Shown one piece after another: positions 1-8,923 of a stretch of DNA of 64,000 nt. The notes under the pieces are model-generated. The model worked only from the letters and a program-made list of their open reading frames with translations. It had not been told where the DNA came from and searched no databases. Origin of the DNA: Candidatus Zymogenaceae bacterium (lineage in GTDB: Bacteria; Desulfobacterota; Zymogenia; Zymogenales; Zymogenaceae); the NCBI GenBank assembly GCA_016931225.1, contig JAFGFE010000002.1, positions 1-64,000 of the forward strand, given 5' to 3'. The position numbers were made by a program, and so were the translations under genes. Each line of letters starts with the position of its first letter. The first letter of the stretch is position 1.

Positions 1-82
1 GATGGAGAAGGAGCTTCGGTTCGCCATTCGCGAGGGCGGCCGTACCGTCGGCGCCGGTGTTATCAGCGAAATAACGGAATAG
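1..82 (+). CDS. tuf: Elongation factor Tu, C-terminal end (partial)
   Basis: Only the last 26 codons and the stop are in the window; the gene begins upstream. The residues [14 protein letters not shown] followed by a short tail are the hallmark C-terminus of the third beta-barrel domain of EF-Tu, the GTPase that delivers aminoacyl-tRNA to the ribosome. The gene lies 26 bases before rpsJ, matching the common bacterial order rpsL-rpsG-fusA-tuf-rpsJ, so it is probably co-transcribed with the S10 operon. The reading frame starts at base 2; base 1 belongs to the preceding codon. Confidence 0.93.
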   Translation, partial: MEKELRFAIREGGRTVGAGVISEITE

Positions 83-108
83 ACCGGAGAAAAAGGGGTT
101 CGTGTATT

Positions 109-417
109 ATGCCCACGCAAAAGATCAGGATCAAGCTGAAGGCGTATGATCACAAGTTGCTGGATCAATCCGCAAGCGAGATCATCGAAACCGCACGTCG
201 AACGGGCGCGCAGGTGGCGGGGCCGATTCCCCTGCCCACGGTCATCAATAAATACTGTGTACTCCGCTCGCCCCATGTAAACAAGAAGTCTCGGGAACAG
301 TTCGAGATCAGAACACACAAACGGCTTCTTGATATTCTGGAGCCGACCCAGCAGACCGTTGACGCCCTAATGCGTCTGGATTTATCGGCCGGCGTGGACG
401 TGGAGATAAAACTGTAG
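109..417 (+). CDS. rpsJ: 30S ribosomal protein S10
   Basis: Protein of the 30S head that also acts as NusE, pairing with NusB in transcription antitermination. The 102-residue length and the start [19 protein letters not shown] are typical of the whole family, as is the central segment GPIPLPT. It opens the S10 operon directly after tuf. In enterobacteria L4 controls this operon through a leader upstream of rpsJ. Here tuf is only 26 bases away, so no such leader can fit. Confidence 0.98.
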   Translation: MPTQKIRIKLKAYDHKLLDQSASEIIETARRTGAQVAGPIPLPTVINKYCVLRSPHVNKKSREQFEIRTHKRLLDILEPTQQTVDALMRLDLSAGVDVEIKL

Positions 418-460
418 ACGAACCCGGGAGGGCATCTCGAAGGATCGAGAGGATTCTGAA

Positions 461-1090
461 ATGACACGCGGAATGATAGGCAAAAAACTGGGAATGACCC
501 AGATCTTTGATGATATGGGCAACCAGATACCGGTTACCGTCGTAAAAGCCGGGCCCTGCCCCGTGCTGGACGTACGGACGCCGGAAAAAAACGGATACAG
601 TGCGGTTGCCCTCGGTTTCGATAAAAAGAAGCTGGACAAGGTGAACAAGCCCGCCCAGGGATATTTTTCACGGGCCGGTGACAGCGCCTACCGGGTCGTA
701 AAAGAGATCCGCGTGGATGATTCTCAGATCGGAGAATTTTCCCTGGGCCAGATCGTGAATGTCGAACAGTTCAAGGTCGGCGATAAGATCACCGTGACGG
801 GGCGGTCGAAGGGCAAGGGATTTGCCGGTGTTATGAAGCGATGGGGGTTCGGGGGCGGTCGGAAGACCCACGGATCCCGGTTCCATCGCGCTCCAGGCGC
901 CATCGGGATGTGCGCGTGGCCGGCCCGCACCTTCAAGGGAAGAAAGATGCCGGGACACAAGGGCACGGAGAGGGTAACCGTCAAGAATCTTTCGGTGGTG
1001 GATGTTTTCCCGGATCGTGATGTTCTCCTGATCAAGGGGGCCGTCCCGGGAGCGAAGAACGGTATTATCATCATCAGAGGGGCCAATTAG
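461..1090 (+). CDS. rplC: 50S ribosomal protein L3
   Basis: Early-assembly 50S protein with a long loop reaching toward the peptidyl transferase centre. The N-terminus MIGKKLGMTQIF and the central loop GGRKTHGSRFHRAPGAIG (about residues 127-145) are family signatures; the glutamine methylated by PrmB in Escherichia coli lies near this loop. At 209 residues it is of normal length. ATG at 461 is preceded by GAGAGGATT. The second gene of the S10 operon, 43 bases after rpsJ. Confidence 0.98.
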   Translation: MTRGMIGKKLGMTQIFDDMGNQIPVTVVKAGPCPVLDVRTPEKNGYSAVALGFDKKKLDKVNKPAQGYFSRAGDSAYRVVKEIRVDDSQIGEFSLGQIVNVEQFKVGDKITVTGRSKGKGFAGVMKRWGFGGGRKTHGSRFHRAPGAIGMCAWPARTFKGRKMPGHKGTERVTVKNLSVVDVFPDRDVLLIKGAVPGAKNGIIIIRGAN

Positions 1091-1110
1091 GCTGGAGTCG
1101 GAGCGATACA

Positions 1111-1731
1111 ATGCCGAAGGTTGATGTATATAACGGGAAAAACGAGTCGATCTCAAAGGTGGATCTGAGCCCCGGAGTGTTCGACACCGAGGTCAAGGAA
1201 CATCTTTACTACGACGTAATCAAGATGCAGCTTGCAAACCGGCGAAAGGGAAACGCCTCGACAAAGACCAGGAGCGAGGTGAGGGGGGGCGGCAAAAAGC
1301 CCTATCGCCAGAAGGGAACCGGCAGGGCCAGAGCGGGAACCATCAGGTCTCCATTGTGGCGGGGGGGCGGCATTATATTCGGCCCGAAGCCGAGGGATTA
1401 CAGCTACAAGGTCACCAAGAAGGTGAGAAAAACCGCCCTGCGATCGGCCCTGACCCAGAAGTTCAAGGAAGGAAAGCTCTTGATCGTGGACGATCTCGGG
1501 ATCGATGAGATCAAGACCAGGAAATTTGTGGAAGTGATGAACTCCCTCGGATTTTCCCAGGCGCTCGTCGTCGTCTCGGAGCCTGATCGGAACCTTTCCC
1601 TTTCGGCCCGAAATGTGCCCGGTGTGAAGGTGCTGCTTGCCGTGGGATTGAATGTCTTTGATGTGCTGCGGTATGACACCCTGGTGATTAAAAAAGATGC
1701 GGTCGACATCATCGAGAAGGCGCTGTCATGA
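1111..1731 (+). CDS. rplD: 50S ribosomal protein L4 (L4/L1e family)
   Basis: 50S protein whose extended loop lines the nascent-chain tunnel. The loop is recognisable as TKTRSEVRGGGKKPYRQKG followed by RAGTIRSPLWRGGG (about residues 51-90). The C-terminal globular half contains VDDLGIDEIKTR and ends with LVIKKDAVDIIEKAL. The length of 206 residues is standard. Its stop overlaps the rplW start in an ATGA arrangement, suggesting translational coupling. L4 is the autoregulator of this operon in gammaproteobacteria; nothing in this sequence shows that here. Confidence 0.98.
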   Translation: MPKVDVYNGKNESISKVDLSPGVFDTEVKEHLYYDVIKMQLANRRKGNASTKTRSEVRGGGKKPYRQKGTGRARAGTIRSPLWRGGGIIFGPKPRDYSYKVTKKVRKTALRSALTQKFKEGKLLIVDDLGIDEIKTRKFVEVMNSLGFSQALVVVSEPDRNLSLSARNVPGVKVLLAVGLNVFDVLRYDTLVIKKDAVDIIEKALS

Positions 1732-2018
1732 AAAAATATTACGATATCATCTTAGAGCCGATCATCACCGAGAAGAGTAACATCCAGAAGGAAGAGGCTC
1801 AACAGGTTACGTTCAAAGTGCCGGTACACGTCACCAAGATTCAGGTTCGACAGGCGGTGGAAAAGATCTTCGGAAAGAAGGTGGTGGACGTGCATACGAT
1901 TAAAATGAAGGGGAAAGTCAAGCGGCTCGGCAGGTTCATGGGCAAGCGTCCCGACTGGAAAAAAGCGATCGTCAAGCTGAAGCCGGGCGAGCGGATCGAC
2001 TTCTTCGAGGGAGTATAA
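1728..2018 (+). CDS. rplW: 50S ribosomal protein L23
   Basis: Small 50S protein at the tunnel exit, the docking site for trigger factor and SRP. The segment ILEPIITEKSN near the N-terminus and the positively charged end of the hairpin (VDVHTIKMKGKVKRLGRFMG) are typical, and 96 residues is the usual bacterial size. Its ATG overlaps the rplD stop by four bases. rplB follows after three bases. Confidence 0.98.
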   Translation: MKKYYDIILEPIITEKSNIQKEEAQQVTFKVPVHVTKIQVRQAVEKIFGKKVVDVHTIKMKGKVKRLGRFMGKRPDWKKAIVKLKPGERIDFFEGV

Positions 2019-2021
2019 CCG

Positions 2022-2843
2022 ATGGCCGTCAAAAGATACAAGCCCACTTCCCCGGGCAGAAGATTTCAGGAAGTATCGGATTTTGCCGATATCACGAAGA
2101 ATAAGCCGGAGAAGTCGCTGTTGGCTCCACAGAGAAAGTCAGGCGGCAGAAACAACAACGGGCGCATCACCATGCGTCATCGGGGCGGCGGACACAAGCG
2201 TCGGTATCGCATCGTCGATTTCAAGCGCAACAAGTGGGATATTCCGGCCAAGGTTGCCGCGGTTGAATATGACCCGAACAGATCGGCCCGTATCGCGCTG
2301 CTTCACTATGTGGACGGCGAAAAGCGATATATCCTCGCCCCCGAGGGGCTTTCCGTGGGCGATACGGTGCAAACGGGCCAGACCGCGGAGATCAAGCCGG
2401 GCAATACCCTGCCCCTCATGAACATACCCCTCGGTACGGTCATACATAATATCGAGATGAAGCCGGGAAAGGGGGGGCAGATTGTTCGGTCTGCGGGGAC
2501 CGGAGCGCAATTGATGGCAAAGGAGGGGGACTATGTCACCCTCAAGCTTCCCTCGGGCGAGATGCGCATGATACGCCGGGAATGTCTTGCCACCATCGGC
2601 GAGGTTGGGAACCAAGAACACAGCAATATCAGCGTCGGCAAGGCCGGTCGGTCTCGATGGCTGGGACGCCGCCCGAAGGTTCGGGGCGTTGCCATGAACC
2701 CGATAGATCATCCTCATGGCGGCGGAGAGGGAAAGAGCTCCGGCGGCAGACACCCGGTCACACCCTGGGGTGTCCCCACGAAGGGTCACAAAACCAGGAA
2801 GAACAAACAGACCGACAAATACATCGTCAAGAGGAGAAAATAA
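2022..2843 (+). CDS. rplB: 50S ribosomal protein L2
   Basis: Highly conserved 50S protein required for subunit association and peptidyl transferase activity. The 273 residues include the N-terminal [15 protein letters not shown], the basic segment [12 protein letters not shown], and the C-terminal [15 protein letters not shown]. That last motif contains the histidine equivalent to His229 of E. coli, which matters for peptide bond formation. The tail [17 protein letters not shown] is complete. Tightly packed between rplW and rpsS. Confidence 0.98.
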   Translation: MAVKRYKPTSPGRRFQEVSDFADITKNKPEKSLLAPQRKSGGRNNNGRITMRHRGGGHKRRYRIVDFKRNKWDIPAKVAAVEYDPNRSARIALLHYVDGEKRYILAPEGLSVGDTVQTGQTAEIKPGNTLPLMNIPLGTVIHNIEMKPGKGGQIVRSAGTGAQLMAKEGDYVTLKLPSGEMRMIRRECLATIGEVGNQEHSNISVGKAGRSRWLGRRPKVRGVAMNPIDHPHGGGEGKSSGGRHPVTPWGVPTKGHKTRKNKQTDKYIVKRRK

Positions 2844-2846
2844 TCG

Positions 2847-3137
2847 ATGCCTCGGTCATTGAAAAAAGGTCCCTTTGTGGACGATCACCTGATGAAAAAG
2901 GTCACAAAAGCGGTTGACACAAACGACCGTCAGGTCATCAAGACATGGTCCCGCCGCTCGACCATTATTCCTGAAATGGTGGGTTTGACCATCGCAGTGC
3001 ATAACGGGAAGAAATTTATCCCGGTATTCATTTCGGAAAACATGGTCGGGTACAAGCTGGGTGAATTTTCACCAACGCGGACCTTTTACGGTCATGCTGC
3101 GGACAGGAAGTCCAAGGTTCGGGGCAAAAAGAAATAG
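2847..3137 (+). CDS. rpsS: 30S ribosomal protein S19
   Basis: 30S head protein that contacts S13 and the A-site finger. The start [19 protein letters not shown] and the segment [22 protein letters not shown] are nearly invariant in bacteria, and [17 protein letters not shown] follows. At 96 residues it is slightly longer than many homologues only through its lysine-rich tail. It begins three bases after the rplB stop. Confidence 0.98.
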   Translation: MPRSLKKGPFVDDHLMKKVTKAVDTNDRQVIKTWSRRSTIIPEMVGLTIAVHNGKKFIPVFISENMVGYKLGEFSPTRTFYGHAADRKSKVRGKKK

Positions 3138-3155
3138 TAACGGGGTTGTTGCATC

Positions 3156-3503
3156 ATGGAAATAAAGGCTCAAGCTCGATATGTGCGCATGTCACCTTTC
3201 AAGGTGCGTCCCGTGGCAGACATGGTTCGCGGCAAAGACGTCCAGGAAGCCACGGAAGTTCTGGTCCTCAGCGACAAGAAGGCCAGCAACATCGTGAAGA
3301 AGCTTCTGGACAGCGCCGTGGCGAACGCAAACAGGATGATAGAGGACAAAAAGATCGACGTCGATCTGGATAACCTGTACATCAGGCGTATCTTCGTTGA
3401 CGAGGGGCCGACATGGAAGCGATATCGCCCCCGCGCCATGGGGAGATACGCGCGTATCTTCAAGCGGACCAGTCATATAACCGTCATTTTGGATGAACGA
3501 TAA
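3156..3503 (+). CDS. rplV: 50S ribosomal protein L22
   Basis: 50S protein spanning from the outer surface to the exit tunnel; mutations in its hairpin give macrolide resistance in other bacteria. The N-terminus MEIKAQARYVRMSPFKVRPV and the hairpin containing GPTWKRYRPRAMGRYARI (about residues 84-102) identify it. The 115 residues are of usual length. It lies between rpsS and rpsC as in every S10 operon. Confidence 0.98.
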   Translation: MEIKAQARYVRMSPFKVRPVADMVRGKDVQEATEVLVLSDKKASNIVKKLLDSAVANANRMIEDKKIDVDLDNLYIRRIFVDEGPTWKRYRPRAMGRYARIFKRTSHITVILDER

Positions 3504-3519
3504 CGGGGAGTAAATAATC

Positions 3520-4167
3520 GTGGGACAAAAGGTTAATCCCATTTCGCTCAGGCTCGGCATCATCAAGGATTGGAATTCGCGGTGGTTTGCCCAGAAAGAA
3601 TACAAAAAATATCTGCATGATGACCTGAAAATCAGGGAACACATCAAGAAGAAGTTCTATCATGCAGGGATCTCCAAAATCGAGATAGAACGGGCCGCGG
3701 GCAAGGCCTCGGTGAACATCTACACGGCCCGACCCGGGATTATCATCGGTAGAAAGGGCGCCGAGATTGAAAACATCAGGCGGGACCTGATGAGGCTGAC
3801 CGGCTCTGATGTCAGTATAAACATCAAAGAGATCAGAAAACCGGAGGCGAACGCACAGCTTATCGCGGAAAACATTGCGACCCAGCTCGAGCGGCGGGTG
3901 TCCTTTCGAAGGGCGATGAAAAAGAGCGTGTTCACCGCCATCAAACTGGGCGTTGAGGGTGTTCGTATCGCGTGCGCCGGTCGTCTGGGCGGCGCTGAAA
4001 TGGCCCGGAGGGAATGGTATCGTGAGGGGAGAGTGCCGCTTCACACCCTGAGGGCGGATATCGACTACGGCCTGGCCGAGGCGAAGACCACATACGGCAT
4101 TATCGGTGTGAAGGTATGGGTGTTCAACGGCGAGGTGATAAGCGCCGATGCAAAGTCGCCGATATAA
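3520..4167 (+). CDS. rpsC: 30S ribosomal protein S3
   Basis: 30S protein at the mRNA entry channel with helicase activity. It has an N-terminal KH domain with the loop [10 protein letters not shown] (about residues 74-83) and a C-terminal domain containing [20 protein letters not shown]. The length of 215 residues is normal. The start codon is GTG: the protein must begin [14 protein letters not shown], which fixes this start. An 81-base gap follows before rplP, the first noticeable spacer in the S10 block. Confidence 0.98.
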   Translation: MGQKVNPISLRLGIIKDWNSRWFAQKEYKKYLHDDLKIREHIKKKFYHAGISKIEIERAAGKASVNIYTARPGIIIGRKGAEIENIRRDLMRLTGSDVSINIKEIRKPEANAQLIAENIATQLERRVSFRRAMKKSVFTAIKLGVEGVRIACAGRLGGAEMARREWYREGRVPLHTLRADIDYGLAEAKTTYGIIGVKVWVFNGEVISADAKSPI

Positions 4168-4248
4168 ACGGGATTGTTTACACCGATACTGAATTCATCC
4201 AATAGAACGATACGTCGAAGGCTCGACGATTTCGAGGAGTTATAGATC

Positions 4249-4671
4249 ATGTTAATGCCCAAAAAGGTTAAATACCGAAAACGACAAAAAGGCAACATGA
4301 ACGGCATCCGCAGCGCCGGCACCCTGGTGAATTTCGGCGAATACGGCCTCCAGGCTCAGGAGTCCGGGTGGCTAACCGCCCGACAGATTGAGGCGGCCCG
4401 TATCGCCATGACCAGGAAGATCAAGCGTGGCGGCAAGGTGTGGATCCGGGCATTTCCGGACAAGCCTATTACGAAGAAGCCTGCGGAAACCCGGATGGGC
4501 AAAGGCAAGGGCAACGTGGAGGGATGGGTGTGTGTGGTAAGGCCGGGAAGGATCCTGTACGAGATGGAAGGTGTCACAGAAGAGCTCGCCCGCGAAGCGT
4601 TGCGGCTGGCATCCCACAAACTCCCGATAAAAACCCGATTCGTCTCGAGGAGCACGCAGTATGAAGCCTAG
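4249..4671 (+). CDS. rplP: 50S ribosomal protein L16
   Basis: 50S protein that helps position A-site tRNA. The beginning [19 protein letters not shown] and the later segments [15 protein letters not shown] and RILYEMEGV are diagnostic, and 140 residues is close to the family norm. In E. coli the arginine in the RMGKGKG region is hydroxylated by YcfD. The start is preceded by GAGGAG at a good distance. Its last 11 bases overlap rpmC. Confidence 0.98.
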   Translation: MLMPKKVKYRKRQKGNMNGIRSAGTLVNFGEYGLQAQESGWLTARQIEAARIAMTRKIKRGGKVWIRAFPDKPITKKPAETRMGKGKGNVEGWVCVVRPGRILYEMEGVTEELAREALRLASHKLPIKTRFVSRSTQYEA

Positions 4672-4864
4672 TGAAATGAGAGAACTCTCCATAGAAGAGC
4701 TCAAGGAAAAAGAGACGGAGCTGGCCCAGGAGCTGTTCAACCTGCGATTTCAGCGGGCGGCCAACCAGCTTGAAAACAAGATGAAGATCGGTATCACGAG
4801 GCGGGAAATCGCACGGGTCAAGACGATCATCCACGAAATTGAGAGGAGTGCAGGCAATGAGTAG
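4661..4864 (+). CDS. rpmC: 50S ribosomal protein L29
   Basis: Small two-helix protein beside L23 at the tunnel exit. [21 protein letters not shown] and the conserved [15 protein letters not shown] identify it. The 67 residues are complete. The start lies inside the end of rplP and the end overlaps the rpsQ start, so translation of the three genes is probably coupled. Confidence 0.97.
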   Translation: MKPSEMRELSIEELKEKETELAQELFNLRFQRAANQLENKMKIGITRREIARVKTIIHEIERSAGNE

Positions 4865-5114
4865 CCAGGGCAATAAGCGCATACTCAACGGCAGGGTGGT
4901 CAGCGACAAGATGGACAAGACGATCGTCGTCATGGTGGAGCGGACGCTCATGCACCCGATTTATAAGAAGTACATCAAGCGACGGAAAAAATACATGGCA
5001 CACGATCCGGAAAATCAATGCACTGTCGGCGATAAAGTGATGATCGCTGAGAATCGTCCGCTGAGCAAGCGGAAACGCTGGGTGCTCAAAGAAATCGTCG
5101 AGAAAGCGGTGTAG
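4857..5114 (+). CDS. rpsQ: 30S ribosomal protein S17
   Basis: Primary 16S rRNA-binding protein with an OB fold. The segment [20 protein letters not shown] is the family signature, followed by [19 protein letters not shown] chose ATG at 4857 (85 residues, the usual size), preceded by GAGAGGAG. An in-frame TTG at 4839 would add six residues lying within that ribosome binding site. The gene overlaps the end of rpmC by eight bases and closes the S10 portion of the cluster. Confidence 0.97.
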   Translation: MSSQGNKRILNGRVVSDKMDKTIVVMVERTLMHPIYKKYIKRRKKYMAHDPENQCTVGDKVMIAENRPLSKRKRWVLKEIVEKAV

Positions 5115-5126
5115 GGGGAACATGCG

Positions 5127-5495
5127 ATGATCCAAATGCAGTCCATTCTCAACGTCGCGGACAATTCCGGGGCCAGAAAACTCTTTACCATCAAGATTTT
5201 GGGCGGCTCGAGAAAGCGATATGCGTCTCTGGGCGATATTGTGACCGTTTCCGTGCGGGAAGCGATCCCCAACGCCCGGGTCAAAAAGGGCGATGTGGTC
5301 AAGGCCGTCATAGTCAGGACCAGCAAGGAGGTCCGCAGGCCCGACGGAACATATATCAAATTCGACGACAATTCCGCGGTACTCATCAACGCCCAGGGAG
5401 ATCCTATCGGGACCCGAATATTCGGCCCCGTCGCCCGGGAGCTGAGGGCAAAGCGGTTTATGAAAATTATTTCGCTGGCGCCAGAGGTGCTGTAG
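5127..5495 (+). CDS. rplN: 50S ribosomal protein L14
   Basis: 50S protein at the subunit interface, the target of the silencing factor RsfS in other bacteria. [19 protein letters not shown] and the later [20 protein letters not shown] are hallmark segments, and the C-terminus [12 protein letters not shown] is intact. The 122 residues are exactly the common bacterial length. It begins the spc-type block but follows rpsQ by only 12 bases, with no visible terminator or promoter between. Confidence 0.98.
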   Translation: MIQMQSILNVADNSGARKLFTIKILGGSRKRYASLGDIVTVSVREAIPNARVKKGDVVKAVIVRTSKEVRRPDGTYIKFDDNSAVLINAQGDPIGTRIFGPVARELRAKRFMKIISLAPEVL

Positions 5496-5515
5496 CCAGA
5501 AATGGGATGTGACCG

Positions 5516-5845
5516 ATGCCGGTAAAAAAAAGCAATATTAAGAAGAACGACACGGTGCAGGTGATCTCCGGGAAACAAAAGGGGAGAAGAGGGAAGGTGC
5601 TGAGAATCAACCTGGAAAAAGAACACGTTCTGATTGAAAACGTGAACTTTATCAAGCGAAGCCTCAGGCCGTCGTCGGCCCACCGACAGGGTGGCATCGT
5701 GGAAAAAGAGGGCCCCGTACCGCTGTCGAACGTGATGCTTGTGTGCCCGAAATGTTCGGAGCCCGTTCGCGTATCGAAGAAGGTGCTGGAGGACGGTACC
5801 AAGGTGCGCTATTGCAGGAAATGTGACGAGATTCTCGACAAGTAA
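5516..5845 (+). CDS. rplX: 50S ribosomal protein L24 with zinc-ribbon-like C-terminus
   Basis: Assembly initiator of the 50S subunit. The N-terminal KOW motif ([20 protein letters not shown], about residues 9-28) is clear, and the [16 protein letters not shown] segment is conserved. The C-terminal part carries two CxxC pairs, CPKC near residue 80 and CRKC near residue 101, predicting a bound zinc ion. This form occurs in several bacterial groups, whereas many L24 proteins lack the cysteines. It has 109 residues. Confidence 0.97.
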   Translation: MPVKKSNIKKNDTVQVISGKQKGRRGKVLRINLEKEHVLIENVNFIKRSLRPSSAHRQGGIVEKEGPVPLSNVMLVCPKCSEPVRVSKKVLEDGTKVRYCRKCDEILDK

Positions 5846-5856
5846 AAGGTGTCATC

Positions 5857-6402
5857 ATGGCTGTGGCCCGATTGAAAGAATATTATAAAAAAGACATCAT
5901 CCCCAAGATGATGAAGGATTTTTCCTATAGAAATATTATGCAAGTCCCGAAGGTGACCAAGGTCGTGGTCAACATGGGATTGGGAGAGGCCCTTCAGAAC
6001 ATCAAGGTGCTCGACAGCGCCACGGAGGAAATCGCCAACATGACCGGGCAGCATCCGGTCATCACCCGGGCGAGAAAATCCATTGCGTCGTTCAAGCTCA
6101 GAGAGGGAAACCCCATCGGATGTATGGTAACCCTCAGGCGTGAGAGAATGTACGAGTTCCTCGATCGGCTGATAAACGCCTCACTCCCCCGGGTTCGGGA
6201 CTTTCGCGGAGTCAGTCCCAAGGGATTCGACGGACGCGGGAACTTCACGTTGGGCATCAAGGAAGAGATCATCTTCCCGGAGATAAGTTACGACAAGATA
6301 GACAAGATCAAGGGTTTGAATATAACCGTCGTCACAACGGCGCGGACGGATGAAGAGGGAAGGGCGCTATTGACCCATCTGGGAATGCCGTTTGCCAAGT
6401 AG
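5857..6402 (+). CDS. rplE: 50S ribosomal protein L5
   Basis: 5S rRNA-binding protein of the central protuberance. [29 protein letters not shown] and [21 protein letters not shown] are family segments, and the length of 181 residues is standard. It follows rplX by 11 bases. A 116-base gap with three small hairpins separates it from rpsN, which is unusual in this otherwise tight operon. Confidence 0.98.
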   Translation: MAVARLKEYYKKDIIPKMMKDFSYRNIMQVPKVTKVVVNMGLGEALQNIKVLDSATEEIANMTGQHPVITRARKSIASFKLREGNPIGCMVTLRRERMYEFLDRLINASLPRVRDFRGVSPKGFDGRGNFTLGIKEEIIFPEISYDKIDKIKGLNITVVTTARTDEEGRALLTHLGMPFAK

Positions 6403-6404
6403 TT

Positions 6405-6465
6405 GAGGAGAAAAAGCTCCTCGTACGATGGTGATTCAACCATGCCGTGCATGAAAAAAGTGCAC
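6405..6465 (+). other. Three consecutive small stem-loops in the rplE-rpsN spacer
   Basis: The spacer contains three perfect short inverted repeats in a row. GAGGAG/CTCCTC is at 6405-6410 and 6417-6422. ATGGT/ACCAT is at 6428-6432 and 6439-6443. GTGCA/TGCAC is at 6447-6451 and 6461-6465. None is followed by a T-run, so they are not obvious terminators. They could mark an RNA-binding or processing site within the operon, or be coincidental. Confidence 0.4.
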
Positions 6466-6518
6466 AATCGACGTGGACATCAGTGGGTGATGGACACGAT
6501 GTATGAAAGGAAAGCAGA

Positions 6519-6704
6519 GTGGCACGGAAATCTCTGAAAGCAAAAGCCAAAAGAAAGCAGAAGTTTCGTGTGCGTGAATACAATCGATGCCCCCTATGCG
6601 GGAGACCTCGGGCATATTATCGGAAATTCGATATGTGCAGAATTTGCTTTCGTAAGCTCGCATCCCGAGGAGACATCCCGGGGGTGATTAAATCCAGTTG
6701 GTAG
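6519..6704 (+). CDS. rpsN: 30S ribosomal protein S14, zinc-binding type (type Z)
   Basis: Protein of the 30S head. The short 61-residue form with CPLC and CRIC pairs (about residues 24-43) is the zinc-dependent type; the zinc-free form is about 100 residues. The start codon is GTG, giving [20 protein letters not shown]. It lies between rplE and rpsH as expected. No zinc-free paralogue is seen in this window. Confidence 0.97.
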   Translation: MARKSLKAKAKRKQKFRVREYNRCPLCGRPRAYYRKFDMCRICFRKLASRGDIPGVIKSSW

Positions 6705-6719
6705 CGAGGAGCATGAGCC

Positions 6720-7115
6720 ATGAGCATGACCGATCCCATCGCGGATATGCTGACACGCATTAGAAACGGTATCCAGGCAAAACACGAGAAGGTGGATATC
6801 CCATCATCCAACATAAAAGTGGATATCGCCAAAGTGCTGATGGATGAAGGGTATATCAACGGATATAAGGTTATCGAGGATAATAAGCAGAACATTATCC
6901 GAATTCACCTGAAATATGACGACAACACGGGCGTGATCACAAAGATACGACGGGTGTCGAAACCGGGGAAAAGGGTATACGTCAAGGCGGACAAGGTGCC
7001 CAAGGTGCTCCGGGGGTTCGGCGTCGGTGTTATCTCCACGTCGAAAGGCGTCGTGAGCGATCAGAAGGCCCGAGAAGAGCATATCGGCGGGGAGTTTTTG
7101 CTGGAGGTGTGGTAG
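6720..7115 (+). CDS. rpsH: 30S ribosomal protein S8
   Basis: Primary 16S rRNA binder of the 30S body. In E. coli it represses the spc operon by binding near the rplE start. [15 protein letters not shown] and the C-terminal [25 protein letters not shown] (the conserved STSKG-type loop) identify it. The 131 residues are standard. A 138-base spacer follows before rplF. Confidence 0.98.
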   Translation: MSMTDPIADMLTRIRNGIQAKHEKVDIPSSNIKVDIAKVLMDEGYINGYKVIEDNKQNIIRIHLKYDDNTGVITKIRRVSKPGKRVYVKADKVPKVLRGFGVGVISTSKGVVSDQKAREEHIGGEFLLEVW

Positions 7116-7128
7116 GTACCGCCTCGAT

Positions 7129-7157
7129 GTAAACCGTTTTTTAAAGAGACGGTTTAC
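7129..7157 (+). other. Perfect 8-bp stem-loop between rpsH and rplF
   Basis: GTAAACCG (7129-7136) is perfectly complementary to CGGTTTAC (7150-7157), with a 13-base loop that contains six T residues. There is no T-run after the second arm, so it does not look like a terminator. It could be a processing signal or a binding site for a ribosomal protein. It is the second structured spacer in the spc block. Confidence 0.45.
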
Positions 7158-7253
7158 TCGGATAACGTGCAATACACAATCTCGCGGGTACACCGGACGA
7201 GAGGACAGGCGAACATACTCGTCAACGACACGCGCTTATTGAGGATTATATAC

Positions 7254-7790
7254 ATGTCACGAATAGGGAAAAAGCCGATCGAGATTCCATCGGGGGTCAC
7301 CGTGGAGGTGACCGGAGACGTCGTCAAGGTTTCCGGCCCGAAGGGATCTCTGTCACAGAGTTTCTCAAACGGTGTTTCGATAGATGTGACGGATGCACAT
7401 ATCGAAGTAAAAAGCGCCGATGGATCAAGAAAGGCGAGATCCTTTCAGGGGCTGTATCGTGCCCTGATCGCAAACATGGTCCAGGGAGTCTCCGAGGGTA
7501 TTTCAAAGACGCTTGAAATCAACGGTCTGGGATACCGGGCGGAGGTTGAAGGGAACAATCTGACGCTGAACGTGGGCTATTCCCATCCGGTGAAATATGA
7601 GCTGCCCGAGGGGATATCCGCCTCGGTTGACAAGAATACTGTTATCACCGTGTCGGGTATCGACAAACAGCTCGTGGGACAGGTTGCCTCGGAGATCAGG
7701 TCGATCAGGAAGCCGGAGCCGTACAAGGGAAAAGGCATCAGGTATCTCAACGAGCACATCAAACGTAAGGCCGGGAAGACCGGCGTGTAA
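7254..7790 (+). CDS. rplF: 50S ribosomal protein L6
   Basis: 50S protein near the sarcin-ricin loop. I start it at ATG 7254 because MSRIGKKPIEIPSGV is the family N-terminus and GAGGA precedes it at a proper distance; the frame stays open upstream to 7167 but that extension is not L6-like. The C-terminal motif SIRKPEPYKGKGIRY is diagnostic. The length of 178 residues is normal. Confidence 0.97.
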   Translation: MSRIGKKPIEIPSGVTVEVTGDVVKVSGPKGSLSQSFSNGVSIDVTDAHIEVKSADGSRKARSFQGLYRALIANMVQGVSEGISKTLEINGLGYRAEVEGNNLTLNVGYSHPVKYELPEGISASVDKNTVITVSGIDKQLVGQVASEIRSIRKPEPYKGKGIRYLNEHIKRKAGKTGV

Positions 7791-7802
7791 GGAGCCACAG
7801 CC

Positions 7803-8180
7803 GTGAAGAGCTTACAGAGGAAAACCGAAAGGGCGATCAGAAGAAAGCGGCGGACTCGCCTGAAAATCCGTGGTACGTCGGAAAGGCCCCGGCTGACGGT
7901 CTTTCGCAGCAACAAGCATATATACGTTCAGATAATCGATGATTCGAAAGGGGTGACCCTTGCTGCGTCGTCCACCCGGGAAAAAGACCTGGCCAAAAAA
8001 TTCAAGAAGAAAGGCTCCGGCGGCAACATAGACGCGGCGAAACAGGTGGGAACGGACATCGCGAAGAAGGCGAAGGATGCGGGTGTCGAGCGGGTGGTGT
8101 TCGATAGGGGCAGCTATCTTTTTCATGGCCGCGTGAAGGCGTTGGCGGACGCCGCTCGCGAGGGCGGTCTCTTGTTTTAA
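7803..8180 (+). CDS. rplR: 50S ribosomal protein L18
   Basis: 5S rRNA-binding protein of the central protuberance. It starts at GTG with [21 protein letters not shown]. The core [20 protein letters not shown] and the C-terminal [24 protein letters not shown] are family signatures. The length of 125 residues is standard. It sits 12 bases after rplF. Confidence 0.97.
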   Translation: MKSLQRKTERAIRRKRRTRLKIRGTSERPRLTVFRSNKHIYVQIIDDSKGVTLAASSTREKDLAKKFKKKGSGGNIDAAKQVGTDIAKKAKDAGVERVVFDRGSYLFHGRVKALADAAREGGLLF

Positions 8181-8209
8181 ACCGACCATTCAGGAGCTGA
8201 GCGTACGAT

Positions 8210-8707
8210 ATGTCAGTGTTACCGGATGATTATGAACTGATAGATAAGGTTGTCCATATAAACAGGGTGGCCAAGGTTGTAAAGGGCGGACGACGTTTTT
8301 CCTTTTCCGCGATTGTTGTGGTCGGCGACGGCAACGGCAGGGTGGGCTACGGCATGGGCAAGGCCCAGGAAGTTCCCGAGGCCATCAGAAAGGGTGTGGA
8401 AAAGGCGAAGAAGAGCATGGTCTCGATACCGCTTCTGGAATCCACCATCCCGTATGACGTCATCGGTCGTTATGGGTCGGGGAAGGTACTGCTCAAGCCG
8501 GCGTCGGAAGGTACCGGAATCATTGCCGGCGGGGCGGTCCGTGCCGTTGTGGAAACGGCGGGTATAAAGAACATTCTCACGAAATGTCTCGGCTCTCATA
8601 ATCCCCATAATCTCGTGAAGGCGACCCTCGACGGACTGATGCAGTTGAAAAGCCCCAGGGAAATCGCTAAAATTCGCGGTAAAAGCGTCGAAGAGATATC
8701 GGCGTAA
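8210..8707 (+). CDS. rpsE: 30S ribosomal protein S5
   Basis: 30S body protein important for decoding accuracy. The N-terminal double-stranded-RNA-binding part contains [18 protein letters not shown] and [23 protein letters not shown] (about residues 19-60). [20 protein letters not shown] follows. The 165 residues are typical. It starts at ATG 8210. Confidence 0.98.
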   Translation: MSVLPDDYELIDKVVHINRVAKVVKGGRRFSFSAIVVVGDGNGRVGYGMGKAQEVPEAIRKGVEKAKKSMVSIPLLESTIPYDVIGRYGSGKVLLKPASEGTGIIAGGAVRAVVETAGIKNILTKCLGSHNPHNLVKATLDGLMQLKSPREIAKIRGKSVEEISA

Positions 8708-8728
8708 ATGGATTGAGGTTACGCACAT

Positions 8729-8920
8729 ATGGCCAAGAAAAACGAAAAGACAATCCGGGTTACGCAGATTAGAAGCGGGATCGGGCGTCCGGAGAAGCAT
8801 CGGAGGGTGCTGAAGGGAATGGGTCTTGGGAAAATGCACCGGACCGTAGAGCTTCCCGACACCCCCGAAACCAGGGGAATGATCAACAAGGTTTGCCATC
8901 TGGTGAAGGTAGAGGAGTGA
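8729..8920 (+). CDS. rpmD: 50S ribosomal protein L30
   Basis: Small 50S protein. The 63 residues contain [25 protein letters not shown] and end in [14 protein letters not shown], both characteristic of bacterial L30. It lies between rpsE and rplO, three bases before the latter, as in most spc operons. Confidence 0.96.
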   Translation: MAKKNEKTIRVTQIRSGIGRPEKHRRVLKGMGLGKMHRTVELPDTPETRGMINKVCHLVKVEE

Positions 8921-8923
8921 GAG

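Noticed and set aside
7167-7253. A 29-codon upstream extension of rplF
   Set aside because: The extra residues do not resemble L6, and ATG 7254 has a GAGGA site and the family N-terminus.
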